Both the position numbers and the translations under genes were made by a program. A DNA stretch of 64,000 bases from Streptomyces avicenniae (lineage in GTDB: Bacteria > Actinomycetota > Actinomycetes > Streptomycetales > Streptomycetaceae): contig NZ_JOEK01000002.1 of the NCBI RefSeq assembly GCF_000719135.1, positions 62,001 through 126,000 of the forward strand, read 5' to 3'. This document shows positions 32,514 to 41,430 of this stretch, one piece after another. Every line of letters starts with the position of its first letter. Within the stretch, counting starts at the first letter, position 1. The notes below the pieces were generated by a model that searched no databases, had not been told where the DNA came from, and was given only the letters and a program-made list of their open reading frames with translations.

Positions 32514-34100
32514 ATGCACGCTCAGGCGACCCGCGCGGTCGAGACGACCGGCGGCGCCGTCCGTGGCCGCGCGGCCCGTCACGTCCTGGCGTTCAAGGGC
32601 GTGCCCTACGGCGAACCGACGGGCGGGGACGCCAGGTTCCTGCCGCCGCGCCCCTACCGGCCGCGCCCCGGCGTGCTGGACGCGGACGCGTACGGGCCCG
32701 TCGCCCCGCAGCCGGGCCGGAATCCGGCGCCCCAGGGCGAGGACTGCCTCGTCCTCAACGTCTGGACGGCCGGTCTCGACGACGCGCGCCGCCCGGTCAT
32801 GGTGTATGTCCACGGCGGCGGCTTCCTGACCGGTTCGGGCGGCACACGCACCGCCGACGGCGCGCGCCTCGCGCTCACGCACGACGTGGTCGTGGTGACC
32901 GTCAACCACCGCCTCGGGCCGTTCGGTTACCTCTACCTCGGCGACCTGCTCGGCGGCGAGCACGAGGCGGGGAACGCCGGGAACCTCGACCTCGTCCTCG
33001 CCCTGGCGTGGGTGCGGGACAACATCGCCGCGTTCGGCGGGGACCCGGGCCGTGTCATGGTCCTCGGCGAGTCGGGCGGCGGCAAGAAGATCAGCCACCT
33101 GCTCGCCATGCCAGCCGCCCGAGGGCTCGTGCACCGCGCCGCGATCCACAGCGGCGCGCTGTCCACGGCGCTCGGACGTGACGCGGCGACCGCCTACACC
33201 CGCCGCCTCCTCGACCACCTCGGCCCCGGCGCGGGCGGCGCGGCGACGCTGCGCGAGATACCGGCCCGGCTGCTGACGCGGGCCGTCGCCGCGCTGTCGG
33301 CCGCCGGGGTGGAGCCCGCGGGAGGCTACGGCGGCGGAGGCGGGCCGCAGCCCCTCGTGGACGGCGTGACGCTGCCGGAGCATCCGGGCGTCGCCGTCGC
33401 CGGGGGCGCCTCGGCCGACGTGCCCCTGCTCGTCGGCAGCACGCTGGACGAGCCGGTCGCCGCCTGGCGGGGCCGCGAGGGACGGTTCCTCGGCATGGAC
33501 GAGGCGGACGTGCGCCGCGCGCTGGCCGACAGCCCGTACGTCGCCCTCGGCGACCGTCTGGACGACGTGATCCGGCACTACCGCGCGGTCTGGCCCGGCG
33601 TCCCGCCCGGCCTGTTCGTCGCCCGCGTGGAGACGGCGGGCAGTTGGCGGCTGCTCTCGCGCGCCTTCGCCGACGCCAAGGCGCGCGGCGGCCGGGCGCC
33701 GGTGCGCTCCTACGTCCTGACGTTCCCCGGCGGCGACCCGGCGGGCGTCCACGGCGCGGGGCACGCGAGCGACATCCCGCTGATCCTGCGCAACCTCGAC
33801 GCCGACGACGTCCTCCACGACGCCGCGTGGTGGGAGAAGGCGCCCGGCGCGCGGGAGTTCAGCGACCTGATGAGCGTCACGTGGGAGTCGATGGCGCGGC
33901 ACGGCGACCCGCGCGGCCCGCACCTCCCCCACTGGCCCGCGTACGTGCCCCCGCAGGCGGCCACGCTGCTGCTCGACCGCTCCCCCCGCGTGGCGGACGA
34001 CCCGTTCGGCGACGCCACCGCCTTCCCCCTCCCACCCCTCCCACCCGCCCCATCGACGCACCCGGCACCGGGCGCACGGACGAAAGGCTCTGCACCATGA
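32514..34100 (+). CDS. Type B carboxylesterase
   Basis: A 528-residue carboxylesterase. [16 protein letters not shown] is the oxyanion-hole HGGG motif, [16 protein letters not shown] the GESxGG nucleophile elbow, and [10 protein letters not shown] the N-terminal family signature. [14 protein letters not shown] near residue 415 holds the histidine region. No signal peptide, so it is cytoplasmic and could hydrolyse or form an ester or lactone in the pathway. The start follows GAGGAGAA. ATGA overlap with the ComA-like gene shows tight coupling. Confidence 0.9.
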   Translation: MHAQATRAVETTGGAVRGRAARHVLAFKGVPYGEPTGGDARFLPPRPYRPRPGVLDADAYGPVAPQPGRNPAPQGEDCLVLNVWTAGLDDARRPVMVYVHGGGFLTGSGGTRTADGARLALTHDVVVVTVNHRLGPFGYLYLGDLLGGEHEAGNAGNLDLVLALAWVRDNIAAFGGDPGRVMVLGESGGGKKISHLLAMPAARGLVHRAAIHSGALSTALGRDAATAYTRRLLDHLGPGAGGAATLREIPARLLTRAVAALSAAGVEPAGGYGGGGGPQPLVDGVTLPEHPGVAVAGGASADVPLLVGSTLDEPVAAWRGREGRFLGMDEADVRRALADSPYVALGDRLDDVIRHYRAVWPGVPPGLFVARVETAGSWRLLSRAFADAKARGGRAPVRSYVLTFPGGDPAGVHGAGHASDIPLILRNLDADDVLHDAAWWEKAPGAREFSDLMSVTWESMARHGDPRGPHLPHWPAYVPPQAATLLLDRSPRVADDPFGDATAFPLPPLPPAPSTHPAPGARTKGSAP

Positions 34101-34903
34101 CCACACCGGAGAAGGACCAGGACCTGGCCTTCAGCGGCATCATCCCGATCACCGACCCCACCCCGAAGCCCCGCACCGTGGGCCTCACGGAGGTACGGAC
34201 GGCCGCGCGCTCGATCGCCGACCTGCGCGGCTACGTCGAGACCCTGGAGCCCTACCTCGACAGCGTGAAGTGGACGGCGGGCACGCAGCGGCTGCTGCCC
34301 CGCTCCCAGGTGCGCGAGATCAACGCCTACCTGCACGAGCACCGGATCGAGGTCTCCAGCGGCGGCCTGATCGAGACGGTGCTGCCGTTCGGCGCGAAGG
34401 CCGTCCGCCGCTACCTGGAGGAGTCGGCCGAGCTGGGCTTCGACATCATCGAGATCTCCTCGGCCATGATCGGCATAGCGGTCGAGGACAAGTGCCGCAT
34501 CGTGAAGGACGTCCTGGACGTCGGCCTGAAGCCGAAGCCGGAGGTCAACGCCTGGTCGCCGGAGGACCGCGGGCACGTCAGCGGCGACAAGGTGATCCGC
34601 GAGGCGGAGGCCGTGCTGGAGGCGGGCGCCTGGAAGGTGATGATCGAGGAGGACGGCATCTTCTCGACCGCCAACACCGGGGACTCCCCGGACCGGTGGA
34701 ACCGCGACCTCGCCTGGCGGCTGGCGGGCCGCGTCCCCCAGGAGTACCTGTTCTGGGAGGCCAGCTCGCTGGAGATCGACCTGTGGCTGATCAACAGCTT
34801 CGGCCCCGACGTGAACCTGTTCGGGGGCGACGAACAGCTCGGCTACATCGCGTCGTTCCGCTCGGGCGCCTTCGTGACGCGGACCGCCGCCTACCGCGGC
34901 TGA
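34097..34903 (+). CDS. ComA-like enzyme (phosphosulfolactate synthase family)
   Basis: A 268-residue (beta/alpha)8 protein of the ComA family. Recognisable blocks are [53 protein letters not shown] and [24 protein letters not shown]. ComA adds sulfite to phosphoenolpyruvate, giving 2-phospho-3-sulfolactate for coenzyme M or sulfolactate. Bacterial homologs in secondary-metabolite regions are poorly understood and the nucleophile could differ. No ComB-type phosphatase is nearby, though the cluster's HAD phosphatase might serve. Last gene of its operon. Confidence 0.85.
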   Translation: MTTPEKDQDLAFSGIIPITDPTPKPRTVGLTEVRTAARSIADLRGYVETLEPYLDSVKWTAGTQRLLPRSQVREINAYLHEHRIEVSSGGLIETVLPFGAKAVRRYLEESAELGFDIIEISSAMIGIAVEDKCRIVKDVLDVGLKPKPEVNAWSPEDRGHVSGDKVIREAEAVLEAGAWKVMIEEDGIFSTANTGDSPDRWNRDLAWRLAGRVPQEYLFWEASSLEIDLWLINSFGPDVNLFGGDEQLGYIASFRSGAFVTRTAAYRG

Positions 34904-34917
34904 CGCCGCGCGCCGCC

Positions 34918-34971
34918 GAGGGGGCGGCGGCCGGGCGGGTGGTGAACACCCTGTCCGGCCGCCGCCCCCTC
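34918..34971 (+). terminator. Strong terminator after the ComA-like gene
   Basis: A perfect 17-bp stem (GAGGGGGCGGCGGCCGG and its complement) with a 20-base loop, 15 bases after the stop codon. Confidence 0.8.
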
Positions 34972-35025
34972 GTCCGTGCACGGTCCAGGCGGCGCGGCGC
35001 TGAGGTCGTCGCGGAAGCCCCTTGC

Positions 35026-35053
35026 GCAATGGTCAAGAATCGTTGACCATTGC
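35026..35053. promoter_or_regulatory. ArsR-type operator at the start of the regulator gene
   Basis: GCAATGGTCAA-gaatcg-TTGACCATTGC has perfect 11-bp arms and ends four bases before the GTG start. A -35-like TTGCGC (35022-35027) and a -10-like GACCAT (35045-35050) overlap it, so transcription would begin at or next to the GTG and the operator would block it directly. Confidence 0.8.
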
Positions 35054-35057
35054 TCGC

Positions 35058-35597
35058 GTGCCTACCGACGACCTCCCCGAGACGTTCCACGTCACCACGG
35101 ACGAGCAGCTGCGCGCCGTCTCCAACCTCACCCGCCACCGGATCATGGCCGTGCTCCGCTTCGAGCCCGCGACGATCACACAGATCGCCGACCGTCTCGG
35201 CCTCGCGAAGGGGAGTTCCAGCTATCACGTGCGGCTCCTGGAGCGGGCCGGGCTCGTCAAGGTCGTGCGGACGCGGAAGGTCAGGGGCGTCACCGAGCGG
35301 TACTACGCCATGGCCGCGCGCTCGATCGAGCTGCCCGACCCGGGCGAGGGAGGCCCTGACGTGCTGATGCGCCACGCGGTGGCGGACCTGGAGGCGTCGC
35401 CCGTGGACGGCCAGCGGCACGTACGGATGGCGCATCTGCGGCTCACCGACGAGCAGTTCGCGCAGCTGGGGGCACGTCTCGAGGCCCTGGCGGACGAGTA
35501 CCGGGAGCTGTCCGACCCCTCACTGCCCGACGCGTCGTTCGTCTTCGCGCTCTTCCACCCGGCGGCGGGCGAGCGCGGCGAGGGGGACGCCAAGTGA
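35058..35597 (+). CDS. ArsR-like winged-helix regulator
   Basis: A 179-residue regulator. Residues about 12-90 are a winged helix (LRAVSNLTRHRIMAVLRF, ITQIADRLGLAKGSSSYHVRLLERAGLVKVV). The C-terminal 90 residues are helical and typical of the ArsR/HTH_20 group that represses an adjacent MFS gene. It lacks the metal-binding ELCVCDL motif, so a non-metal ligand is likely. The GTG at 35058 has no Shine-Dalgarno and may be read from a leaderless mRNA. It is coupled to the MFS gene by a GTGA overlap. Confidence 0.85.
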   Translation: MPTDDLPETFHVTTDEQLRAVSNLTRHRIMAVLRFEPATITQIADRLGLAKGSSSYHVRLLERAGLVKVVRTRKVRGVTERYYAMAARSIELPDPGEGGPDVLMRHAVADLEASPVDGQRHVRMAHLRLTDEQFAQLGARLEALADEYRELSDPSLPDASFVFALFHPAAGERGEGDAK

Positions 35598-36892
35598 CCT
35601 CGGAAACACGGCAGTTGCCGTCCGGGTTCGGACGGCTGTGGACCGCTCAGACCATCTCCTCGCTCGGCGACGGGGTGTCGCACGCCGCGCTGCCGCTGCT
35701 CGCGCTGACGTTGACGCGCGACCCGATGGCGCTCGCCGTCGTCACGGCCGCCGGAACGCTGCCGTGGCTGCTCTTCGGAGTGCTCGGCGGCGCGCTGGTG
35801 GACCGCTGGGACCGCCGCCGCACGATGTGGGTCGCGGACGCGGCCCGCGCGGCGCTGCTCGCGATACCGGTGGCGGCGGCCGTGCTCGACGTGCTGAGCA
35901 TTCCGCTGCTCGCGGCCGTCGCCTTCCTGCTCGGCCTCGGCGGGCTCTTCTTCGACACGGCCGCCACGGCCTACCTGCCGGAACTGCTCCGCCGCGACCC
36001 CGTACTCCTGGAACGCGCCAACACCCGCCTGCGCGGCGCCCAGACCGCCATGTCCGGCTTCGCCGGGCCGCCCGCGGGCAGTGCGCTGCTCGCGCTCGGG
36101 CGGGCGGTCCCGCTGCTGGCGGACGCGGTGTCGTTCCTGCTGTCCGCGCTGCTCGTCCGCTCGCTGCCCGCGATGCCCCGCCCGGCGCCCGAGGTCCGCG
36201 CGTCACTGCTGCGGCAGGCGCGGGCCGGGGCCTCGTACGTCTTCCGGGACCGGCTGCTGCTCGGGCTCGCGCTCCGCCCCGCGGTCGGGAACATCGCCTT
36301 CCTCGCCGTCGAGACCGTCCTCGCCCTCTTCGCGCACGACCGCCTCGGCATCGGCGCCTTCGGCTTCGGCCTGCTCCTCACGGCGGAGGCCACCGGCGGC
36401 CTGCTCGGCGCGGGCATCGCCTCACGCCTCGGCCGACGGCTCGGCACGGGCACCGCGCTGACCTGCACGGCCGCCGTCGAAGGGCTGGCCATCCTGGGCC
36501 TGGCCACCGCCACGAACCCGTACGTGGCCGGGCTGGCGCTCGCCGTCTGCGGGGCGGGCATGGGCGCCACGATGGTGCTCGCCCCCTCCCTGCGGCAGGC
36601 GATCGTCCCGGCCCACCTGATGGGCCGGGTCACCTCCACCTCCCGCATGCTCGCCATGTGCGCCGCGCCCGTCGGCGCCTTCCTCGGCGGCTGGCTGGCC
36701 ACCGCACACGGCATCCGCACTCCGCTCTACGCCGCGGGGTTCCTGCTCCTCGCGATGACGGCCGTCACGGCGTCCATGACGAGCAACCGCCGGGTCGAGG
36801 CGGCCCTGCGCGCCGCCGCCCCGACCGGCGGCCCCGGACACGAGGCGCCGAGCGCCGCCTCCTCCGGGGCCGCCGCGTCGCCGCGTGGCTGA
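35594..36892 (+). CDS. MFS transporter controlled by the ArsR-like regulator
   Basis: A 432-residue membrane protein with about twelve helices. RLWTAQTISSLGDGVSHAALPLLAL and LGGALVDRWDRRRTMWVADAARAALL are hallmarks of the MFS_3 (enterobactin/macrolide efflux-like) group. The tail (about 30 residues) is Ala/Gly/Ser-rich and cytoplasmic. It is probably an exporter induced when its substrate releases the upstream repressor. It lies just past the biosynthetic operons and may export their product or another compound. Convergent with another MFS gene only four bases away. Confidence 0.88.
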   Translation: MTSETRQLPSGFGRLWTAQTISSLGDGVSHAALPLLALTLTRDPMALAVVTAAGTLPWLLFGVLGGALVDRWDRRRTMWVADAARAALLAIPVAAAVLDVLSIPLLAAVAFLLGLGGLFFDTAATAYLPELLRRDPVLLERANTRLRGAQTAMSGFAGPPAGSALLALGRAVPLLADAVSFLLSALLVRSLPAMPRPAPEVRASLLRQARAGASYVFRDRLLLGLALRPAVGNIAFLAVETVLALFAHDRLGIGAFGFGLLLTAEATGGLLGAGIASRLGRRLGTGTALTCTAAVEGLAILGLATATNPYVAGLALAVCGAGMGATMVLAPSLRQAIVPAHLMGRVTSTSRMLAMCAAPVGAFLGGWLATAHGIRTPLYAAGFLLLAMTAVTASMTSNRRVEAALRAAAPTGGPGHEAPSAASSGAAASPRG

Positions 36893-36896
36893 GCAC

Positions 36897-38369
36897 TCAG
36901 GCGGCGGCGGGCTCCCGCTCGCGGGCGGTGCCGTCCTCCAGGGCCCCGGCCTCCTTGCCCGTGCCCACGGCGGTGAACACGATGAGCATCGAGACGAGGG
37001 CCGCCCCGGCGCAGATCATCCACACCACGCGGTAGGCGTGTTCCGTGGGCACGACCGTGCCGACGATCGTCAGCGACGTCATGATGGCGCCGAACGAGGC
37101 GGACGCCGTGCTGCCGCCGACGCTCTTGACCGTGTTGAACAGGCCGGTCGCGATCCCCGAGGAGGTACGGGCCGCGCGCTCGGCGAGGATCATCGGCATC
37201 GCGCCGGTCGAGATCCCCGTGCCGTAGTAGGCGATGGACACGGCCAGGACCGCCTGCCACAGCGACGCGTGCCACACGACGAGGGTCAGGTATCCGGCGA
37301 CGAGGAGCACGTAACCGCAGTACAGCGTCTGTTTGTGGCCGAGCGACCGGCTCAGGTACGGCACGGACAGCGCGCCGACGACGGCCATGACGCCCGGCGG
37401 CACGAGGGCCAGCGCCAGGCCCGTCACGTCGAGCCCGAAGCCGTAGCCGACCTCCTCGGGTGTCGCCAGGAAGGTGCTGACGGCGGTCTGCGCGCCGTAG
37501 AAGGTGACGCCCATCGTGAGGCTGGCGACGTAGAAGGGGGCGACGTTGCGCCGGGAGGCGACCCGTAGGTCCACCATCGGGTCGGTGATGCGCAGCTCCA
37601 GCAGGGCCCAGCCCGTGAGGATCACGACGGCACCGGCCAGACAGCCGAGCGTCGGGGTGGAGGTCCAGCCCCAGTCGCCGCCCTCGCCGACGAACAGCAG
37701 CAGGCAGGCGAGGCCGAGGCTGAGGAGGACGGCGCCCCACCAGTCGGGCCGCACGTGCGCCCGGTTGAGGGATTCGGGGACCATCGTGAACAGCACGACG
37801 AGCGTCAGCACGAACATGACGACGGGTATCCACAGCACGGCGATGACGTTGTCCGTCATCGAGCTGATCTGCGCGGCGGCCAGGGTGCCGAGCACCGAGC
37901 CGCCGGTGAGGGCCGCCATGACCATGGACACGCCCGACCGCAGCCGCTCGGGGGCGGCCCGGTCGCGGATGATGCCGACGGACAGCGCCGTGTAGGCGGC
38001 GACGGGCCCGGCGAGCGCGCGGCCGACGAGGAAGACGAGGTAGTTCGGCGCGACGGCGCACAGCAGCGAGCCCAGCAGCGCCAGGACCACGCCGAGGCGC
38101 AGGATGCGGCGGTGGCCGTAGATGTCCCCGAGGCGCGCCAGGACGGGGACGGACATCCCGGCCGCGAGCAGCTGGACGGCGTGCACCCAGGTCAGCTCGC
38201 CCGCGGACTGGTGGAAGAGTTCCCCGAGGCCGCCGACGGCGGTGGGCATGACACCGAGCAGGATGCCCTCGGCGAGGTTCGCGCTCGCCAGCGCGACGAT
38301 CATCAGGGTGTCGGCGCGTCTGCTGGACGCGCCGGCTGCGGGCGGCGACGAAGTGCCGATGGGCTGCAC
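36897..38369 (-). CDS. MFS drug transporter, DHA2 (14-helix) family
   Basis: A 490-residue transporter of the DHA2 type: LARLGDIYGHRRILRLGVVLALLGS is motif A and the length fits fourteen helices. Expected to be a proton-coupled multidrug or metabolite exporter. It starts MQPIGTSSPPAAG and ends with a charged cytoplasmic tail. Upstream lies a well-spaced promoter (TTGACG-N18-TTACTA on the minus strand) flanked by an inverted repeat that could bind a repressor. No regulator gene is adjacent. Confidence 0.9.
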   Translation of the reverse strand: MQPIGTSSPPAAGASSRRADTLMIVALASANLAEGILLGVMPTAVGGLGELFHQSAGELTWVHAVQLLAAGMSVPVLARLGDIYGHRRILRLGVVLALLGSLLCAVAPNYLVFLVGRALAGPVAAYTALSVGIIRDRAAPERLRSGVSMVMAALTGGSVLGTLAAAQISSMTDNVIAVLWIPVVMFVLTLVVLFTMVPESLNRAHVRPDWWGAVLLSLGLACLLLFVGEGGDWGWTSTPTLGCLAGAVVILTGWALLELRITDPMVDLRVASRRNVAPFYVASLTMGVTFYGAQTAVSTFLATPEEVGYGFGLDVTGLALALVPPGVMAVVGALSVPYLSRSLGHKQTLYCGYVLLVAGYLTLVVWHASLWQAVLAVSIAYYGTGISTGAMPMILAERAARTSSGIATGLFNTVKSVGGSTASASFGAIMTSLTIVGTVVPTEHAYRVVWMICAGAALVSMLIVFTAVGTGKEAGALEDGTAREREPAAA

Positions 38370-38452
38370 AGCTTCCTCCGGGTTGGGATCAGATCCACGT
38401 CGAACTGAACGCCCGGTGCGGCCGTGGCCCCCGCCCCGGCACCGGATCGCCC

Positions 38453-38523
38453 TAGTAACCCGGATGTTTCCCAGAGCGTCAATAATTTTCTTTGTGCGTA
38501 ACGAGCAGGCGGCTTATTACGCA
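38453..38523 (-). promoter_or_regulatory. Promoter and inverted repeat for the DHA2 transporter
   Basis: On the minus strand, TTGACG (38482-38477) and TTACTA (38458-38453) are separated by 18 bases. Just upstream, TGCGTAA (38495-38501) and TTACGCA (38517-38523) form a perfect spaced inverted repeat. Confidence 0.6.
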
Positions 38524-38535
38524 TGGCGAAAGTTT

Positions 38536-38564
38536 TTGACTGTGTCAGAAACGGATCGTAGCGT
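38536..38564 (+). promoter_or_regulatory. Consensus-like promoter with no gene downstream
   Basis: TTGACT (38536-38541), a 17-base spacer and TAGCGT (38559-38564) fit the vegetative Streptomyces promoter pattern on the plus strand. The next plus-strand gene is more than 2 kb away, so any transcript would run antisense into the GNAT gene. Confidence 0.5.
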
Positions 38565-38632
38565 GGCACGGGCGGCGGACGGGCGTGCCGAACGTCCCGA
38601 GGCGTCGTCCGGATGACGGAGGGGGCCGGTCC

Positions 38633-39190
38633 CTACGGGCGCGCGGGCGCGGCGTCCCATTCGCGGCGGAGCATGGCGTAGACGGCCAGGTCCACCCGCT
38701 CGCCCTTGAGCATCTCGGCCTCCACGAGGAACGCCTCGCGGCGCATGCCGATCCGCTCCATGAGCCGCATGGAGGGGTGGTTGGCGCCGTTGCACAGGCC
38801 GACCACGCGGTGGAAGCCGTACGTCTCGAACGCGATGCGCAGCACGGCGCGCGCCGCCTCGGCGGCGTAGCCCCGGCCGCCGTGGTCCGGGTTCATGACG
38901 AAGCCGATCTCGGCGCGGCCCAGTTCCTCGGACAGCCACACGAGGTTCAGGTCGCCGATCACACGGCCGGTGGCGCGCAGTTCGACCGCGACGGCGAGGT
39001 TGTCGCCCTCGGCGCCCAGCCCGGTCTGCGTGACGCGGACGGCGAGGGCGTCGCGCGTCTCCTGCCGGGTGCGCGCCTCCCAGCGCAGGTGGCGGGCCAC
39101 GTCGGGGCGGCGCTGGATGGCGTGGAGGTCGTCGAGGTCACGCTCGGCGAAGGACCGCAGGACGAGGCGTTCGGTGATGACGGGGTCCAT
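38633..39190 (-). CDS. GNAT acetyltransferase, RimJ/RimL-like
   Basis: A protein of about 185 residues. ITERLVLRSFAERDLDDLHAI is the RimJ/RimL opening, IGFVMNPDHGGRGYAAEAARAVLRIAF the acetyl-CoA site with its RGYA variant of the Q/RxxGxG/A motif, and NHPSMRLMERIGMRREA the late strand. Members acetylate N-terminal or antibiotic amines, and the substrate here is unknown. The start is either the ATG at 39190 or a GTG two codons earlier. Upstream Shine-Dalgarno is weak. Confidence 0.85.
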   Translation of the reverse strand: MDPVITERLVLRSFAERDLDDLHAIQRRPDVARHLRWEARTRQETRDALAVRVTQTGLGAEGDNLAVAVELRATGRVIGDLNLVWLSEELGRAEIGFVMNPDHGGRGYAAEAARAVLRIAFETYGFHRVVGLCNGANHPSMRLMERIGMRREAFLVEAEMLKGERVDLAVYAMLRREWDAAPARP

Positions 39191-39305
39191 GGGCACACCG
39201 GTCCGTGGTCGTTCGCACGCTGGTCGGGCCGGTGCATGCTAACAGCGGCGCAACGACCCGCCCGGGGCGGTGGGGCGCCCCGGACGGGTGGGAGGTGCGG
39301 TGTGC

Positions 39306-40553
39306 TCAGAGCATGGTCGGCGTGGGGCGGGTCGCCGTGAGGGGGATCTCGCCCTTCAGCATCCGGCCGCCGTCGCCCGTGAGGCGCAGGTAGTAGTCGG
39401 ACGAGCAGGGCGTGCCGTCCTCGTCGAGCGCCCAGAAGCCGGCACCGGCCGGGACCTGCGCGGAGGTCTCGGCGGTCTTGGCGATCTGGTTGCCCTCGTT
39501 GTACTCGTCGAACATCGAGATGTAGATGCCCTGCACCCCGACGCGGCACATGTTGTAGAACTGGCGCCACATGAAGTCGCCGTGCGCGCGGTCGCGGTCC
39601 TGGAGGTTGCCCGGCAGGACGCACGGCTGGTAGTCCACGCCGTTCTCGTTGCACCACGCCTGGTCGGGCAGGTTGACGTTCTGGTAGAAGTTGTCGGCGC
39701 CCGCGATGTCGCCGATGCGGCCGACCATCCACGGCGAGAGCATGTCGAGCGCGCGCCAGACCGAGTCGTAGCCGGGGCGGGCGTCCTCGATGCCGCGGCG
39801 CCAGTGGGTGGGGACGCCGCCCATGACGTAGGTGCCCTGGTCCTTGAACCAGTTGACGACGTCGAGGCAGACGTCGGCGGGCCAGGTCTTGTTGGGCTCG
39901 TTGAAGCCGAGGCCCCAGATACCGACGACCGGCTTGCCGTTCTGCATGGCGTAGGCGGGCGACGAGGTGTACTGGCTCATCTTCTCGAGCCAGTCCGCCT
40001 TCGTCTCCGGCTGCATGTTCACCCAGGCCGTGACGTCGTACATGATGTAGAACTTCACGCCGTGCCGCTCCGCCGCGTCGCGGACGCGCGGGACCATCGA
40101 GTCCCGGATCGGGCCCTCGCCGCCGTTGGGGTTGAAGCGCTGGAGCGCGGCGGTGTCGATGTTGTTCTCCGCCATCCACCGGAAGTGCGTGTCGATGGTC
40201 TGGAGATCGTGCGAGGAGAACAGGTTCGCCGCGCCGCCCCCGCCCAGGTTGGGGTAGGCACTGGGGTAGACGTTGGTGTAGTCGCTGACGTCGGGCCAGC
40301 TGATGATGGCGGTGTTGGACGGCGACGGCGGCTGGCCCCAGTTGTTCGACCAGTGCCACCAGTTGCCGTTCATGGGCGAACCGTCGCCCGCGCAGGCGAA
40401 CCAGCCCTGGTACCCGACGGTGATCTTGCCGACGACGTCGCCCGGAGGGCTCGCGGCTGCGGCCGAACTGGCGGCGGTGACCGAGGGGAGCGCGGCGGCG
40501 ACGGGGGCCGCTGCGAGGGCCGTGCCGACGAATGCACGGCGGGATATGGGCAT
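39306..40553 (-). CDS. Tat-exported GH99-like glycoside hydrolase
   Basis: A 415-residue exported protein. The first 35 residues contain the twin-arginine signal ISRRAFVGTALAAAPVAAAL. The mature part has TIM-barrel features of the GH71/GH99-like group: VGYQGWFACAGDG, NWWHWSNNWG, KFYIMYDVTAW, GIWGLGFNEPN and GIYISMFDEYNEGNQ with the likely catalytic glutamate. These enzymes act on mannans or related polysaccharides, and Streptomyces copies are often labelled xylosidase/arabinosidase without proof. Monocistronic, divergent from the M15-like gene. Confidence 0.8.
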   Translation of the reverse strand: MPISRRAFVGTALAAAPVAAALPSVTAASSAAAASPPGDVVGKITVGYQGWFACAGDGSPMNGNWWHWSNNWGQPPSPSNTAIISWPDVSDYTNVYPSAYPNLGGGGAANLFSSHDLQTIDTHFRWMAENNIDTAALQRFNPNGGEGPIRDSMVPRVRDAAERHGVKFYIMYDVTAWVNMQPETKADWLEKMSQYTSSPAYAMQNGKPVVGIWGLGFNEPNKTWPADVCLDVVNWFKDQGTYVMGGVPTHWRRGIEDARPGYDSVWRALDMLSPWMVGRIGDIAGADNFYQNVNLPDQAWCNENGVDYQPCVLPGNLQDRDRAHGDFMWRQFYNMCRVGVQGIYISMFDEYNEGNQIAKTAETSAQVPAGAGFWALDEDGTPCSSDYYLRLTGDGGRMLKGEIPLTATRPTPTML

Positions 40554-40799
40554 GCTAGACCTCTCAGTGTGGGGGAGCTGTTACGGTCTGCGAGCCGCAG
40601 CGTAATCAGATCGTCATGGAAGCGCAATAATTGGCGCGAGATCCGGAAGAAATTGACGAGGGATCAGCTCCCCGGCGCTCTTGGCGACGCGCGTAGAGGT
40701 ACGGCACCATGCTGCGTGCACCGACTGCACGGCCCACCCCACAGGCACGACCGGCCCTGCCGTCCGGCGGGCCGGCCATCAGCAGGAGGGTCCCCTCAC

Positions 40800-41384
40800 A
40801 TGAGTGCCACATCCGCCCCCACCGCCTCCCCCACGGCACGCCGCGGGCGCGTCGCGGCCACGCTCGCCGCGCTCGCGCTGGCCGCCACCGCCCTGTTCGC
40901 CGGTTCAGGCACGGCGACGGCCGCCCCGGCGGACGCCCCGACGACGGCCGCCGACGGCGGGTTCGCGCCCGCCGTCACCAAGATCACCCACGCGCGGGCG
41001 ACGGACATGTTCCGCGCGTCCGGCATCACCTGGTCGTCGTCCGGCGGCTGTTCGAACCGCAACGTCCCGACGTGCACCTCGTTCGACCAGCTGAACCTGG
41101 AGTCGGCGCAGGGCGCCCAGACGCTCAGGTCGGCCAGCGGCTGCGCCCTCAACATCACCGGCGGCACCGAGACCGGCCACGCGGGCGGCACGTACAGCCA
41201 CTGGAACGGCTACAAGCTCGACTTCGGCCTGAGCAGCTGCCTCACCAACTACGTGACCGGCGTCTTCACCTACATCGGGCAGCGCAGCGACGGCGCCGCG
41301 CTCTACCAGTCGGGTTCAGGCAACGTCTACGCCCGTGAGGGCAACCACTGGGACGTGACGTACTACAACTGCGGCGGCTGCTGA
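40800..41384 (+). CDS. Secreted M15-like peptidase candidate
   Basis: A 194-residue protein with a Sec signal (about residues 18-42: LAALALAATALFAGSGTATAA). The mature domain has SHWNGYKLDF, matching the SxHxxGxAxD zinc motif of M15 D-Ala-D-Ala peptidases, and NHWDV as the third-ligand region. Six cysteines suggest disulfides, fitting an extracellular enzyme. The overall family is usually called hypothetical, and I infer a peptidase by motif only. AGGAGGG precedes the ATG. It ends at a bidirectional terminator. Confidence 0.75.
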   Translation: MSATSAPTASPTARRGRVAATLAALALAATALFAGSGTATAAPADAPTTAADGGFAPAVTKITHARATDMFRASGITWSSSGGCSNRNVPTCTSFDQLNLESAQGAQTLRSASGCALNITGGTETGHAGGTYSHWNGYKLDFGLSSCLTNYVTGVFTYIGQRSDGAALYQSGSGNVYAREGNHWDVTYYNCGGC

Positions 41385-41396
41385 GCCGCCCCGCAC

Positions 41397-41422
41397 GGGG
41401 CCGCGCCGACCGGCGCGGCCCC
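41397..41422. terminator. Bidirectional hairpin terminator
   Basis: A perfect 11-bp stem (GGGGCCGCGCC and its complement) with a GACC loop lies between the convergent M15-like and beta-helix genes. Confidence 0.75.
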
Positions 41423-41430
41423 ACCGCGTC

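Noticed and set aside
15488..38369. bldA-type TTA codons in the biosynthetic region
   Set aside because: At the few TTA/TAA triplets I checked, the reading frame gave other codons (for example CTT TAC near 17052 and CGT TAC near 23779). I found no in-frame TTA, but the check was by eye.
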